Shown here in pieces: positions 22,701-33,187 of a stretch of DNA of 64,000 nt. A program made the position numbers and the translations under genes. The stretch comes from Closterium sp. NIES-65 (taxonomy: Eukaryota; Streptophyta; Zygnematophyceae; Desmidiales; Closteriaceae): positions 915,001 to 979,000 of the forward strand of contig CANXME010001258.1 of NCBI GenBank assembly GCA_948144175.1. The letters run 5' to 3'. The stretch's first letter is position 1. The number at the start of each line of letters is the position of its first letter. The notes under the pieces were generated by a model, which saw only the letters and a list, made by a program, of their open reading frames with translations, was not told the DNA's origin and did no database searches.

Positions 22701-25700
22701 CACCTGAGGGAGCGGCACCCTGAGGGGGGAGGGGGTCTACCACAGCAGCACCTGGTGCGAGGAAGAGCGGCGGTGGGGGGAGTGGGGCAGTGCGGTAGGG
22801 GAAGAGGCGGTAGAAGGGGACAGACTCGTCAAAAGTGACGTCCTGAGAGGCCAGAACCCGGCGCGAGGCGACGTGGTAAAACTGCCAGCCAGGCGCGTCG
22901 GGGACAAAGCCAAGAAAGACACAGGGAACAGCGCGACGCGATATCTTGTCCGCAGACGTATCGCGGACAAAGGCTCGGGATCCCCACACCCGGAAACGCG
23001 ACGCATCACCAACCTCTCCCGTCCACCGCAGAGTCGGGGAAGTCTCCGGGAAGGAGACACGGGGCCAGAGGTTGAGCTGATGCGCTGCGTAACGGACCGC
23101 AAACGGCCACAGAAAGTGGGGAGCAGCCGCATGGGTCAGGGAGGTACGAGCGACCTCCATGACCAAGCCAATGCGGCGCTCAGCGACCCCATTCTGCTGT
23201 GGAGAGGTCGGAAGCGTGAACGACTGCTCGATGCCGTGCTCAGCACAGTAGGCTGCCAAGAGTTCGGAGGCGAACTCACCACCTCTGTCAGAGTGCAGGC
23301 GTAGGACTGGAAAGTCCGAGCGAAAGCGCTTGCCTAGCTGGAGACGGGCTCGGCTGATCCAGGGGATCAAGACATCAGGGACGTCACCCTTGCTGCGCAA
23401 GGGGAAGACCGTGGTGTAGCGCGAGTAGTCGTCAACAACTATCAGGAAGTACCGCTCCTGACCCTGACCACGGACGCGGGCTGGGCCCCACACGTCCATG
23501 TGTAGCGTCTGCAAAGGAGCAGTCGTCGGGGGGAAGGAGGAGGAGTGGGGAGCGGCGCGCTGCCGCCCCTCAACACAGGGAATGCAGTCGGGAGCAGGTG
23601 AGGGGGGGAGGGGAGGGAGAACCCGAGGGAGACCAGAGACAAGCTGCCGCTTGTGCATGGCACGAAGGCGCTGCACAGACGGGTGGCCAAGTCGGTGGTG
23701 CCAGAGGACAGTGTCGTGCGACAGAGAGCGATACGAGCAGGGGGCGGACAGCTGACCTGACGCCGACGCAGACGCGGACGCAGCTACCTGAGGGGACTCA
23801 GTGGTCAGTGTGTACAGGTCCGACCCCGGCTCCCGAGTAAAGGTAGCCAGGTGGCGACCCGTCCGGGCACACGTGCAGTGGGTCACTCGCTCGTAGGCAG
23901 GGGTGGTCTGGTGAACACCCCCATCCTGTAGCTCACATCCTGCCACCAAGTTCGTAGAGAACGAGGGGAGGTAGAGACCCGACAGCGTGCCGGACGGGAC
24001 TGCAGGACAAGGGAGGACAGTGGAGTGAGTCGCAACGACTGGACCCCCAGTGGGGTCAGCTAGCGAGACTGCAACCGGCCGAGCAAGAGGCTCAAGGACA
24101 GTGCGGTCACGAAAGAAGGAGCGGGAAGCACCTGAGTCAAGAGTGAAGGTGTGGAGTGCGGCGGTCGGCTCAGTACCAGGGGCGACTGGGGCTATAGCAC
24201 CTAGGGCAGTAGCCTCACCAGGACCTGGGGCAGCAGACACACTAGTACCTAGGGCAGCAGCCTCACCAGGACCTGGGGCAGCAGACACACTAGTACCTAG
24301 GGCAGCAGCCTCACTAGAACTGAGAGCGGGAGCCTGACAAGTCACAATGCCCGGGTCGGGCGGAACACGCAGGTACTGAGCACTCTCTCCACTAATAGAC
24401 ATCGCATACATGGCAGTGAGAATAGCATCAAAGTCTAAAGCCCAAATATCAACACCCTTCCTTTCCAGCTCAGGCCAGTGGGGCAGCTCAGCACCCCCAG
24501 GAAACTGGGCGCGCCACGCGTCAGTAAGGCGCTGGTAGCAGCGCTGCGTGGGGTGCGGCCTCCCACACGGCAGGCCCTTGCGGTCACCAGTGCGGTGGAC
24601 GTACGTGCAAGTGGAACCACGCTGTGCGTACCACTCACGGGCGGCCTGGAGGGTCGGGGCGTGCTGCTGACCCTGGCCACCACCAGCGTCTCCACGACCA
24701 CCACCGCCACCGCCACCGCCTCGGCCACCTCCACCCCTGCCGCGACCACGACCACCACCGCCGCCGCTACTACCGCCGCTGCCGCCACTACTCCCGCCGC
24801 CGCTGTCACCACCCCCACTGCCACCACCAGTGTCTCCAGACCCACCGCCACCCCCACTGCCGCCACCCCCACCGCCACCCTTGCCCCCCCTGCTCTTGCG
24901 ACGCCCGCTCGAGGCAGACGCAGCCCCGACCTTCTCAGCACCAAGGAGGTCGACAGCAGCAGCAGTGGCGACAGAGGGGAGAAGGGGGGAAGGGGAACAC
25001 CCCTCAAAGAAGGGGTGGCGGGGCTCGCCACGAGAGGCACCTACGGCGACGATGCTCGCCTCAGCTGCAAGTAGATCCTTCTCAAGGATGGCGATGGTGA
25101 GCTCAGTAGGGGAGCGAGCAAGAAGAGAGTCCCTGACTGCGCGCAGTGAGTCAGGGAGGCGGGTGACAATGTGGTAGAGCGTGAGCCAGAGCGGTGGGGG
25201 GTTGCTGGCGAGGAACTCGGCAGGCATAGCAGCGCGAAAGCGGGCCTCACTGGTCTTAAGGTGAGTAATGAGATCGGCAACGGTCTGAAAAGAGGCCAGG
25301 TCAGGGAAGAGGTAGGGTAGGGTGAGGCGGCCTAGGGTGGCAGACGCAGGCGAGGAGTAGCGGGCAACGACGGCTGTGTACAGGTCCTGAGCAGTCTTGC
25401 ACTGGCCGAAGTGCTCGCGCTCATCTAGCGGTAGCGAGTTGCGGATAGCAAAGCGAGCATGCGCGTCGCGGGTCTGCCACTGGGAGCGTAGCGTGCTGGC
25501 AGCAGAGGAGTCAGGGGCAGTAGCATGGCCGAGGGCATGATCATACAGGGAGATGTCTTCCTTGGCAGTGAGCTGTAGGAAGAGGTGGAGATCCTCAAGC
25601 CAGGTGTCAAATTTCACTGGGCGACCCTCAGCATCGAAGGCTAGGACAGGAGCGCTAGCCATGATAGCAGGAGGAGGAACAGTCGAAAATGGAAGGATAA

Positions 25701-26937
25701 CAGGACCAGCAGCAGTTGGGACAGCTGCGGCAGTTGCTGCAGTTGAGTCGGCGACGGCAGCTGCTGCAGGAGGTGCGGCTGTTGCCGCTGCTGGAGATGT
25801 GGAGGCGGTCGTTGCTGGGTCGGCGGCGGCCACTGCTGCAGAGGCAGCGGCGGCTGATGCTGATGTAGCTACGGCGGCCGCTGCAGGAGATAGCGGCGGC
25901 TGCTGCTGCAGAAGATGTGGCAGCTGCTGCTGCAGTAGATGCTGCGGCGGCTGCTGGTGAAGATGCGGCAGTTGCCGCTGTAGGATGTGGCGGCGGCTGC
26001 TGCTACAGTAGATGCGGCAGTTGTCGCTGCAGGAGGTGGCGGCGGCTGCTGCTGCAGAAGGTGCGGCAGCTGCTGCTGCAGGAGATGCTGCGGCGGCTGC
26101 TGCTGAAGATGCGGCAGCTGCTGCTGCAGTAGATGCTGCGACGGCTGCTGCTGAAGATGCGGCAGCTGCTGCTGCAGTAGATGCTGCGGCGGCTGCTGCT
26201 GAAGATGCGGCAGCTGCTGCTGCAGTAGATGCTGCGGCGGCTGCTGCTGAAGATGCGGCAGCTGCTGCTGCAGTAGATGCTGCGGCGGCTGCTGCTGAAG
26301 ATGCGGCAGCTGCTGCTGCAGTAGATGCTGCGGCGGCTGCTGCTGAAGATGCGGCAGCTGCTGCTGCAGTAGATGCTGCGGCGGCTGCTGCTGAAGATGC
26401 GGCAGCTGCTGCTGCAGTAGATGCTGCGGCGGCTGCTGCTGAAGATGCGGCAGCTGCTGCTGCAGTAGATGCTGCGGCGGCTGCTGATGAAGATGCGGCA
26501 GCTGCTGCTGCAGTAGATGCTGCGGCGGCTGCTGATGAAGATGCGGCAGCTGCTGCTGCAGGAGATGCTGCGGCGGCTGCTGCTGAAGATGCGGAAGGAG
26601 CCGCTGGAGAAGATGCAGCAGCTGCTGCTGTTGTAGATGCAGCGGCGGCTGCTGCTGAAGATGCGGCAGTTGCCGCTGAAGAGGGTGCAGTAGTTGCTGC
26701 TGCTGGAAATGCAGCGGCAGTTGCTGCAGAAGAAGCGGCAGTTGCTGCTGCTGAAAATGCAGCGGCGGCTGCTGCAGACAATGCGGCCGTTGATGCTGCA
26801 GGAAATGACGCGGCGGCCGCTGCAGAAGGTGTGGCTGCGGCTGCTGCTGGAGATGTAGCGGCGGCTGCTGCAGATGGCGCGGCGGCTGCTGCTGCTGCAG
26901 CTGCAGTGGCGACCAGGCCGCAAACCGGCGGCAACAA
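19780..26937 (-). CDS. Element D Gag-Pol polyprotein, single open frame
   Basis: The open frame is 2,385 codons. The first ~425 codons translate the repetitive leader into Ala/Ser/Thr runs, and the Gag start shared with relatives is Met 426 (about 25662), MASAPVLAFDAEGRPVKF. After it come the capsid region, a Gly-rich tract, CTYVHRTGDRKGLPCGRPH with a closing Cys (C-X13-C-X3-H-X4-C), protease TLDSGASRSFFRDRT (near 24135), integrase (HHRLGHPSVQR, CIPCVEG, LHMDVWGPA, LHSDRGGEFAS near 23285, NGVAERRIG), a linker of repeated Gly-Ala-Glu/Ala-Asp-Pro units (about 22340-22050), reverse transcriptase with YVDD near 20760, and RNase H with YVDNKAAIALC near 20015. The products would copy the element's RNA and insert the DNA. 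Whether the poly-Ala part is translated is unknown. Confidence 0.9.
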   Translation of the reverse strand: MLPPVCGLVATAAAAAAAAAPSAAAAATSPAAAAATPSAAAAASFPAASTAALSAAAAAAFSAAATAASSAATAAAFPAAATTAPSSAATAASSAAAAAASTTAAAAASSPAAPSASSAAAAAASPAAAAAASSSAAAAASTAAAAAASSSAAAAASTAAAAAASSAAAAAASTAAAAAASSAAAAAASTAAAAAASSAAAAAASTAAAAAASSAAAAAASTAAAAAASSAAAAAASTAAAAAASSAAAAAASTAAAAAASSAAAVAASTAAAAAASSAAAAAASPAAAAAAPSAAAAAATSCSDNCRIYCSSSRRHILQRQLPHLHQQPPQHLLQQQLPHLLQQQPPLSPAAAAVATSASAAAASAAVAAADPATTASTSPAAATAAPPAAAAVADSTAATAAAVPTAAGPVILPFSTVPPPAIMASAPVLAFDAEGRPVKFDTWLEDLHLFLQLTAKEDISLYDHALGHATAPDSSAASTLRSQWQTRDAHARFAIRNSLPLDEREHFGQCKTAQDLYTAVVARYSSPASATLGRLTLPYLFPDLASFQTVADLITHLKTSEARFRAAMPAEFLASNPPPLWLTLYHIVTRLPDSLRAVRDSLLARSPTELTIAILEKDLLAAEASIVAVGASRGEPRHPFFEGCSPSPLLPSVATAAAVDLLGAEKVGAASASSGRRKSRGGKGGGGGGGSGGGGGSGDTGGGSGGGDSGGGSSGGSGGSSGGGGGRGRGRGGGGRGGGGGGGGRGDAGGGQGQQHAPTLQAAREWYAQRGSTCTYVHRTGDRKGLPCGRPHPTQRCYQRLTDAWRAQFPGGAELPHWPELERKGVDIWALDFDAILTAMYAMSISGESAQYLRVPPDPGIVTCQAPALSSSEAAALGTSVSAAPGPGEAAALGTSVSAAPGPGEATALGAIAPVAPGTEPTAALHTFTLDSGASRSFFRDRTVLEPLARPVAVSLADPTGGPVVATHSTVLPCPAVPSGTLSGLYLPSFSTNLVAGCELQDGGVHQTTPAYERVTHCTCARTGRHLATFTREPGSDLYTLTTESPQVAASASASASGQLSAPCSYRSLSHDTVLWHHRLGHPSVQRLRAMHKRQLVSGLPRVLPPLPPSPAPDCIPCVEGRQRAAPHSSSFPPTTAPLQTLHMDVWGPARVRGQGQERYFLIVVDDYSRYTTVFPLRSKGDVPDVLIPWISRARLQLGKRFRSDFPVLRLHSDRGGEFASELLAAYCAEHGIEQSFTLPTSPQQNGVAERRIGLVMEVARTSLTHAAAPHFLWPFAVRYAAHQLNLWPRVSFPETSPTLRWTGEVGDASRFRVWGSRAFVRDTSADKISRRAVPCVFLGFVPDAPGWQFYHVASRRVLASQDVTFDESVPFYRLFPYRTAPLPPPPLFLAPGAAVVDPLPPQGAAPSGVSQVDPVDPVEIAVESRPARGAEPESAEPDSPEPGGAEPGGTEPGGAEPGGVATGGAASGGVEPERTTSGGALSSQQLQERYLQYCRLRSGASGARPSTSPPAQELPPIQQIREWYARRCSLRSGAPGAEDLDVGVVAGAEDPGVGAAAGAADPDAGVVTGAADPGVGAAAGAADPDTGVVTGAEDPDVGVVAGAEDPGVGAAAGAADPDVGVVAGAEDPAAAVSTGSGAATRPRPYFVPLLQQVLGLTPVQSQSQLPPASPLPGPSPYTGPTGGLTQRRAPESRPALPVRTARTGRRAPRERPPPVPGTHYMTLRPSTAPQRVPLPSPPESSLPTLPDPESDSRRAASPTVTRFLATVVTDPSFESAAASALVAELVDFASRCRLDYAASLVAESESACPPSVGGECALGTDVLEDRQEEFHCFAAAVPHLVSMLVAPEGDPDGPDIPTPRSYTEAMAGPYSSQWQTAMDAEMASWKSTGTYVDEVPPPGANIVSGMWIFRVKRPPGSPPVFKARYVARGFSQREGVDFFQTFSPTPKMTTLRVLLHIAAQRDYELHSLDFSTAFLQGSLHEEIWLRRPPGFTGSVPPGTQWRLQRPVYGLRQAPREWHDTLSTTLAALGFAPSTADPSLFLRTDTSLPPFYILVYVDDLVFATADRAGLAHVKLELQKRHTCTDLGELTSYLGLRITRDRARRTITLTQSHMVQQVLQRFRFTYSSPQPTPLPTGHSLSALPSDESVEPSGPYPELVGCLMYLMTCTRPDLAYPLSILARYVAPGRHRKEHMDAAKRVLRYLCSTSGMGLVLGGRDRPVLTGHSDASWADDQATQRSSQGYTFSLGSGSVSWRSTRSSSVLSSSCEAEIYATAMAAQELRWLTYLLTDLGERPGSPPVLYVDNKAAIALCQEHRLEHRTKHIALRYFLARELQQRGQLCLRYVATEANTADVFTKALSPVDHQRFCTLLGLVPTGPHLLTS

Positions 26938-26940
26938 GGC
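25900..26940 (-). repeat. Element D leader: 48-bp tandem repeat and GCTGCT-rich DNA
   Basis: Between about 26100 and 26570 a 48-bp unit built on GCTGCTGCTGCAGTAGATGC and GGCGGCTGCTGCTGAAGATG repeats about nine times with few changes. It is flanked by looser GCTGCT/GCAGCG sequence. On the sense strand it reads as Ala runs broken by Ser-Ser or Ser-Thr, because 48 is a multiple of 3. The opposite strand is open as well (26012-27190), which I treat as a shadow. Confidence 0.85.
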
Positions 26941-27231
26941 CGCGAATCGGCGGCGACGAGGCCGCGGCCGGGCGGCAGCGACGCCGCAAAAGGCGCGACA
27001 GAGTCACGACACGGCCGTGGAAAAAAAAAGGGAGGGGGGGGGAGGCCGTGAGAGAGTCGCGCGGGGCCAACAAAGGGGCCGGGAAAAACGAAGAAAGAAA
27101 CGGCCGCAACTGGCCGTCGAGGAGAAAGCGCCCGTGGCGCGACTAGGGGAAACGCAAAGCGCGCTCCGGGCAGAAAAAAAAAAATCTTAAACGTGGTGGG
27201 CCCTTCCTAGGAACCTTCCTGCTCTATACCA

Positions 27232-27365
27232 TGTCAAGGTGAGAGAGGAATGATGTCGACTAGTTTGGGGCATGGGGTACAAAAGTGACGAGAGAAAAGT
27301 TGTACCCCCTAAGAAACACCCCTACAAAACCTAAACCTAAATTATATAAATCATATAGTTTGACA
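27232..27365 (-). repeat. Element D 5' LTR (134 bp)
   Basis: It matches 19481-19614 with a single difference near its end. It is followed on the plus strand by the target duplication CCACC and then the rest of the element E LTR. The conserved block GGTGGGCCC lies at about 27195-27203, beyond the primer site. Confidence 0.93.
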
Positions 27366-27370
27366 CCACC

Positions 27371-27518
27371 CTACACAAGTTTCTCTTTATAAGCACAAGT
27401 TCTAAGTATCATCTTCTCTTCTATCAAACACATCCTCATATGCTACAGTTCTATTGTTCACTCTTGTCTTATTCTAGTGTGCAATCATACTCTTTTGTCC
27501 TTATCTCATTTCTCTACT
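27371..27518 (+). repeat. Element E 5' LTR, second piece
   Basis: It continues the LTR from 19480 after element D and matches 54006-54153. It is followed by a primer-binding site TGGCTTCAGAGCC, close to the initiator-Met type. Confidence 0.9.
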
Positions 27519-27587
27519 GGCTTCAGAGCCAATTACCTCCTCGCTTTCGCTCGTGTCCTCTTAACAAGAGCTTTATACCCGCTCTCC

Positions 27588-30500
27588 ATGACTCCCTCTC
27601 CCAAAGGCTCTAAGCCAAAGAGTGCCACTTCGCAAGGAGAATCCAGCTCCTCCGAAGTAAGTGGCAACACGGGAGGAAAAGACACCTCATCATCTCCTAC
27701 TCTTCCCTCTCCTATTTACACCCAAATGTCTACCCCCTCTTCTTTAACCCCTAAGCTAGAAGTGCCACGGTTCAATGGAAAGGACTTCCAAGCGTGGCGA
27801 ATTCGCTTCCAATTGGCCTCCACTCTCCTAGAGTGGTGGCCCGTTTACTCTGGTTCTCTCTCTCCTCCTACCTCCGAAGCCCCTCCCACAGAGCAAACCG
27901 CGTGGATCAAGAAGAATGCCGAAGCCTACCTCTACCTCCTCAACTCCGTCCAAGATCAATATGCCAAGTCGTTGCTCACGTGCGCAAGTCATCCCGAGAG
28001 TGCCAAGCGCGCGTGGGAGAGGCTCACAAGGCTCCATCAACCTCGCACCGAGAGCACCAAGGCGGAAATGTGGGGCAAGATCTCCAACCTACGGATGGAG
28101 CAAAAGGAGACGATTCCCGAGTACTTGGAGCGCGCGGAGATTCTTCTCAACGACGCCGACGTCCTCGAAGTCACCGTTCCCGAAGAGCTCTTCATCACTA
28201 TTCTCCTCGCGGGGCTTTCATCGGAATGGATTCAAATGAGGAGCACGATTCAAGCTTTTCCCGAGAAACAAAAGACGCGCGACTTCATCTTCAACACCCT
28301 CATCAACGAGCATCAAACGCGCGAGCTAGCCAAGGCAAAGGAGGAGAACAACAAACCCGCATGGCCGGCCGCCGTTTCTACTCAAGGTCACGGCAACAAC
28401 AACAACAACAACTACAACAACAACAAAGGCAAGAATCAACGACAAGCAAGTAAGCCTTATAACCCATCTATCCTTGGTCGCTACCCCCCATCGATTTCAT
28501 CGCCCAATCAACCTTTCTCATCTAATCCCTCTCAACCCGCTAAGCCCCAATCGGGGAAATTCAATTTCACTTGTCATTTTTGTCATCAATGGGGACATCG
28601 ATGGTTCAAGTGTCCTCGAAAACCTCCCAATTGGACCCCTCCACCTCACCTTCTTACTTCTAAGGGTCGAGCCGCCCTATCTTATGCAGTGAGCTCTCAA
28701 AATGAGACTCATCAATTCCCTTTACCCCAACTTCAATCATCCCAAATCTACCCAAGTCAACCTTATCCCTTTCCCTATTATCCCACACAGCCAATGCTTA
28801 TGTTCTACCTTTCTCCACCACAAGGTTTTACGCCTTTACTACCTCAAGCTTCCCATCCTTCTCCCCCCAACTCAACACCCTCTTCTTCCTCCCAAAGCCC
28901 CCCACAGGGCATAAGCTTTGCCATGACTTCATCCGCGCCCACATCGTCGTTCGATCTTGACGTTTGGTACCTCGATAGTGGGTGTGATCAACACATGACT
29001 CCCAACCCTTCACTCTTGCACTCTATCACCACCACAGGAGTCAAGTCCGTCACCGTCGCAAACAAGGAGTCAACTCCCACCGCGGGAGAAGGAATTCTCA
29101 CCTTTCTCAACCCCACCGGCAAGCCGGTTTCCATCTCAGGTGTCCTCCTCGTTCCCAACCTTGGAGCCAACCTATTGTCGGTTGGACAACTCGAGGAAAA
29201 AGACTGCATCTTTTCCTTCGAAAGTGGTACCGTGCAGATACGCTACCAGGGACTCCTCATTGCACGTGGCGAGCGAGTTGGTCGCCTCTACCGCCTCAAG
29301 CTCGACGTGAACCCGGAGTATCGTCGACTCCATGGCTACACCGCCGCCGCATCAACTACTATAAAGCCTCACCCAGGTACGGCTACCACACCCTACATTT
29401 GGCATTGTCGATTGGGTCATCCTGGAGCATCAACCTCCAAGTCCATCACCGCGCATGCAAGTCTTGAAGGCCTTCGCATCACATCAAGTCCTGGGTCTTC
29501 CTCTTCACTTTCTCTATGCCCTTCATGCGTCGAAGCCAAGCACGCACATCATCCTCATCCTCCTGTCAATGTTCAAGTCTCAAGTCCTCTTGACCTTGTT
29601 CATAGTGACATCATTGGTCCGACTCGCACGCTCAGTCATACGGGCAAGCGGTTCATCATGACCCTCATCGATCATAAGACACGTTTTGCATGGGTCTTTC
29701 TTCTTGAGTCCAAAGACCTTGTTCCCGAAGCATTCAAAGTGTGGCATGAACACATCAAGAACACAATCGGCTTTCAAGTCAAGACTCTGCACTCGGACAG
29801 AGGGGGAGAATACATGAGTATGTCATTTCGCAATCACCTCTCATCCATTGGCATTGCACAAGAGTTTTCATGCCCCTATACCCCTCAGCAAAACGGCATC
29901 GCCGAAAGGTTCAACCGCACTTTGCAGGAAATTGCAAGATCTCTTCTCCTGCACATGAAGCTAGACGATGCATGGTGGGGAGAAGCTGTGAACCACGCCG
30001 TCCACCTCAAGAACCGTCGCCCAACCATCGCTCTTCCCTCAGGTATCACCCCATTTGAAGCATGGCATGGGAAGAAGCCCGATGTTTCCATGTTGCGTGT
30101 GTTTGGTTGCATGGCGCAATATCGCATTCCCGATGAGAAGAGAGGAAAGTTTGAGAGCAAGACACGTTGGGCCGTACACATTGGCTTGAGTAAGGAGAGC
30201 AAGGGCTGGATTCTTTGGGACCCTCTCCTTACCAAGGAGATTGTGAGCAGGGACGTGATCTTCCATGAAGACATGTCCCTCGCTCGATGGAAGTTAAACT
30301 ATCTACCTCCTTCTCCCTCTCTCGAAGACCCTCTCCCCACTCCACCAGGACTCACCACAACACCCGCAGTGGAGCCCTCTCCAAGTGCACCTGCTAGAGA
30401 TACCACACCATCTCCACCTGTACCTGAGAACAACACACCTCCTCATGAGCAGCAGCAGAGTCAACCTGAGCCAAACCACACATTACCACCACTCTTCACC

Positions 30501-32599
30501 GACGAGCCGTCTTCACTCCAACCCTCGATGGAGCAGCCCTTAACGCGAGAGACAACACCTGAGCGGCAGCCAGCCGCAGAGAAGCTGTCTTCAACCGTAC
30601 CATCTACTTCTTCACCTCCAGTCAACACTCCAACCATCATCCGTGACGCAGCAGACGAGCCGCTTCAACCCGTTCAACCACCAAATGATGTTCCTGAGAC
30701 AACCACGCCTTCAACACCTCCACCCATCCCTGACGGTACCACGAGTCACGAAGGTATCACCGAGCATGCACAACGCCCCAGGCGAGCACACAAGCCAGTG
30801 CAGCGCCTGAACCTCACAGTCGGTGCAAGCTTCCCAGTCACAGCCAAGTGCACCAACCCTCACTGCATGGACTGCAAGGTAGTCGCCATGTGTCACGCCA
30901 TTAGTTGCCTCCCACCTGAGCCATCCACTCGCAAGCAAGCACTGGCAAGCGCTGAGAAGGCAGAGTGGGTAAAGGCAGAGAGAGAAGAGATTAACAGCCT
31001 CCTTGCACAAGGTACATGGGTCCTTGCACCACTCCCTCCTGGTAAGAGAGCACTAAATGTTAAGTGGACATACCGAGTGAAAGTGAAGGGAGATGGTACA
31101 CTTGACCGATTCAAGGCACGCCTGGTAGCCAAAGTTTTCTCACAGATGCCAGGCACGGACTACACAGAGACCTTCTGTGCTGTAGCCAAGTACACCACAG
31201 TCAGGTGCCTCCTGGTAATGGCCACAGTGAAGGATCTCCACATCCACCAAATGGATGTGAAGAACGCCTTTCTCTATGGTAAGCTTGACGAAGAGATCTA
31301 CATGGTACAGCCTGAGGGTTACTCTGATGGTACCACCAAGGTCTGCAAGCTGCTGAAGTCCCTCTATGGACTAAAGCAAGCACCACAATTCTGGTTCCAC
31401 ACCCTTGAGGTATCACTCCTCACCCAAGGTTTCACCAAGTCACAATTCGACGCAGCACTCTACATCCTACGCACAAGTGAGGGGGAGTCCTTGTGGCTCC
31501 TAGTCTATGTGGACGACATCCTCCTTGTGTCAGCATCCTTGAGTCTCCTCACACACATCAAAGGTATGCTCACCCAAGACTTCATCATGACTGACATGGG
31601 TGAGCCCTCACACTACCTTGGTATGAACATCGTGAGGGACCGCACCACCAAGTCACTTTTCATCTCACAGCAGAGGTACACTGAGAAGGTCCTTTCAAGG
31701 TTTGGTCTCCTTGACTGCAACCCAGTTGAGACCCCACTCCCCTCAGACTTCATGCTAAGCTCGCACGAGCAAAGCATTGACACTTCCACTGTTGAGACAG
31801 AGGTCACAGAGCTTGAGGGTGAGGTCGAGAGCCTTGAGCCTCCTGAGGACATTGGTCATGACACCTACGCACCACACTCCACATCCCATATCACACCTCT
31901 TGAGCTCTCACTCTACCAGAGCCAAGTGGGCAGCCTTATGTACGCCTCCATTTGCACCCGTCCCGATCTCGCCCATACCGTTGCCATGCTCTCTCAATGC
32001 ATGACATCACCCACTCGCATGCATCAGCACTTCGTGCTCTGCGCTATCTCAAATCAACCTCTTCCTTTGGTCTCCTCTTTCAAGGGTTTGAGGGTGCAAG
32101 CATGTTGTATGGCTTCACGGATGCAAATTGGGCTGGGGATATCACCATCCGCAGGTCCACTGGAGGATACACCTTCATGCTTGGAGGGGCGGCCATCTCT
32201 TGGCAGTCAAAGAAGCAGAGCTGTGTGGCTTTATCATCCACGGAGGCAGAGTACATGGCTGCGACCCAAGGAGCCCGAGAAGCAGTGTTGATAAGAGGTC
32301 TTTTGAAGGAGCTTGACCTCCCACAAGAGAGCCCTACTCCCATCTTCATCGACAACACGTCGACGATCGCTCTCTCCAAGAACCCAGTCTTCCATGGAAG
32401 AACCAAGCACATCGCGACGCAGTATCAATACGTTCGAGAGCTTGTGGAGCAGAAAATCGTTGAGCCATTGTTTTGCCGCACGAATGAGCAAGCGACGGAT
32501 TTTCTCACCAAGGTCGTTGCACGCGACATCTTCATCAACAACCGTGTTCAAGCCGGGTTAGTCCCAGCTGCTGGATTTGAGGGTACGAGCTTGCAGTGA
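27588..32599 (+). pseudogene. Element E gag-pol region (nearly whole fossil)
   Basis: Gag starts at MTPSPKGSKPKSATSQGE and has the UBN2-type capsid region (about 27760-28340) and an Asn run. A standard zinc knuckle follows near 28568 (CHFCHQWGH plus Cys, CX2CX4HX4C). Protease is YLDSGCDQHMT near 28972. The GAG-pre-integrase segment is WHCRLGHPG near 29400. Integrase has VHSDIIGP, LHSDRGGEYMS near 29791 and NGIAERFNRTL. Reverse transcriptase has YVDDILL near 31507. RNase H has TDANWAGD near 32110 and IDNTSTIALSK near 32346. It belongs to a different Copia lineage from A-D. It carries about one break. Confidence 0.9.
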
Positions 32600-32606
32600 G
32601 GGGGAG

Positions 32607-32863
32607 TGTTGCGAATAGCACACGCATCACGTGCTACCCACTTTGGCACTCCAACCCCTTCTCCTCAAAACACTATCGTGACTTTCCTTCCTACCTTCCC
32701 AAAGTTACCCAACCCCTCCAAACCCATTCAAATTACCCAACCACCAAGACTTTCCTTTTCCAAGCCAAGCCCACCAACTCCTCCTTAACTATCTCCAACC
32801 ACCATAGCCTTTCCTAGTCCAACTCAACCAATATTCAAACCAACTTCCCATGCTCATCCTCAA
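32607..32863 (+). repeat. Element E 3' LTR, first piece
   Basis: It begins TGTTGCGAATAGC after the purine tract GAGGGGGAG. It matches 18247-18517 except for about four substitutions and one 14-bp length difference. It ends in CTCAA (32859-32863), the target of F1. Confidence 0.93.
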
Positions 32864-32980
32864 TGATAAGAAACGAGAATGAATGATCAAGGAATGAAAG
32901 TGATACAAGTATGCAACCTTAGAATTGTGTACCCCATATAGGCTACCCCACTACAGCCTACACAACATTATAATTTGACA
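32864..32980 (-). repeat. Element F1 3' LTR (117 bp)
   Basis: It starts TGATAAGAAACG and ends TTTGACA on the plus strand. It is followed by the reverse complement of the purine tract, CACCCCCATAGGCAAAG. It matches 45296-45412 with two adjacent differences. Confidence 0.92.
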
Positions 32981-33187
32981 CACCCCCATAGGCAAAGTGG
33001 GGGAGAACAAGGGGTCACAAGACCAGTCAAGCAGAGCAAAGCAAGCTCAGGGTGGATCACAAAGTCACCAGACATTCCGAGCACAAGTTCAAGGCCATAA
33101 GGCCAGTTCACATGCAGGAGTAGATATATATATAGAAGGCTAGACAAGCAAGAGCAGGGGTATATATATGTAACAGTACAAACAAGG

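Larger units (their letters stand above)
19481..27365 (-). mobile_element. Element D: apparently whole Copia element, 134-bp LTRs, target duplication CCACC
   Basis: It is inserted in the 5' LTR of element E. LTRs are at 27232-27365 (5') and 19481-19614 (3'), flanked by CCACC at 19476-19480 and 27366-27370. The LTRs differ at 1 of 134 sites by eye, so the insertion is recent. The primer-binding site (TGGTATAGAGC on the minus strand) lies at about 27231-27221. The purine tract follows pol next to the 3' LTR. It is the only member of the lineage in this window with a single uninterrupted gag-pol frame, and it looks whole. Confidence 0.95.

Noticed and set aside
26012-27190. A 392-codon plus-strand Ala/Asp-rich open frame
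   Set aside because: It is the opposite strand of the element D 48-bp repeat. A repeat unit that is a multiple of 3 without stops opens several frames at once.
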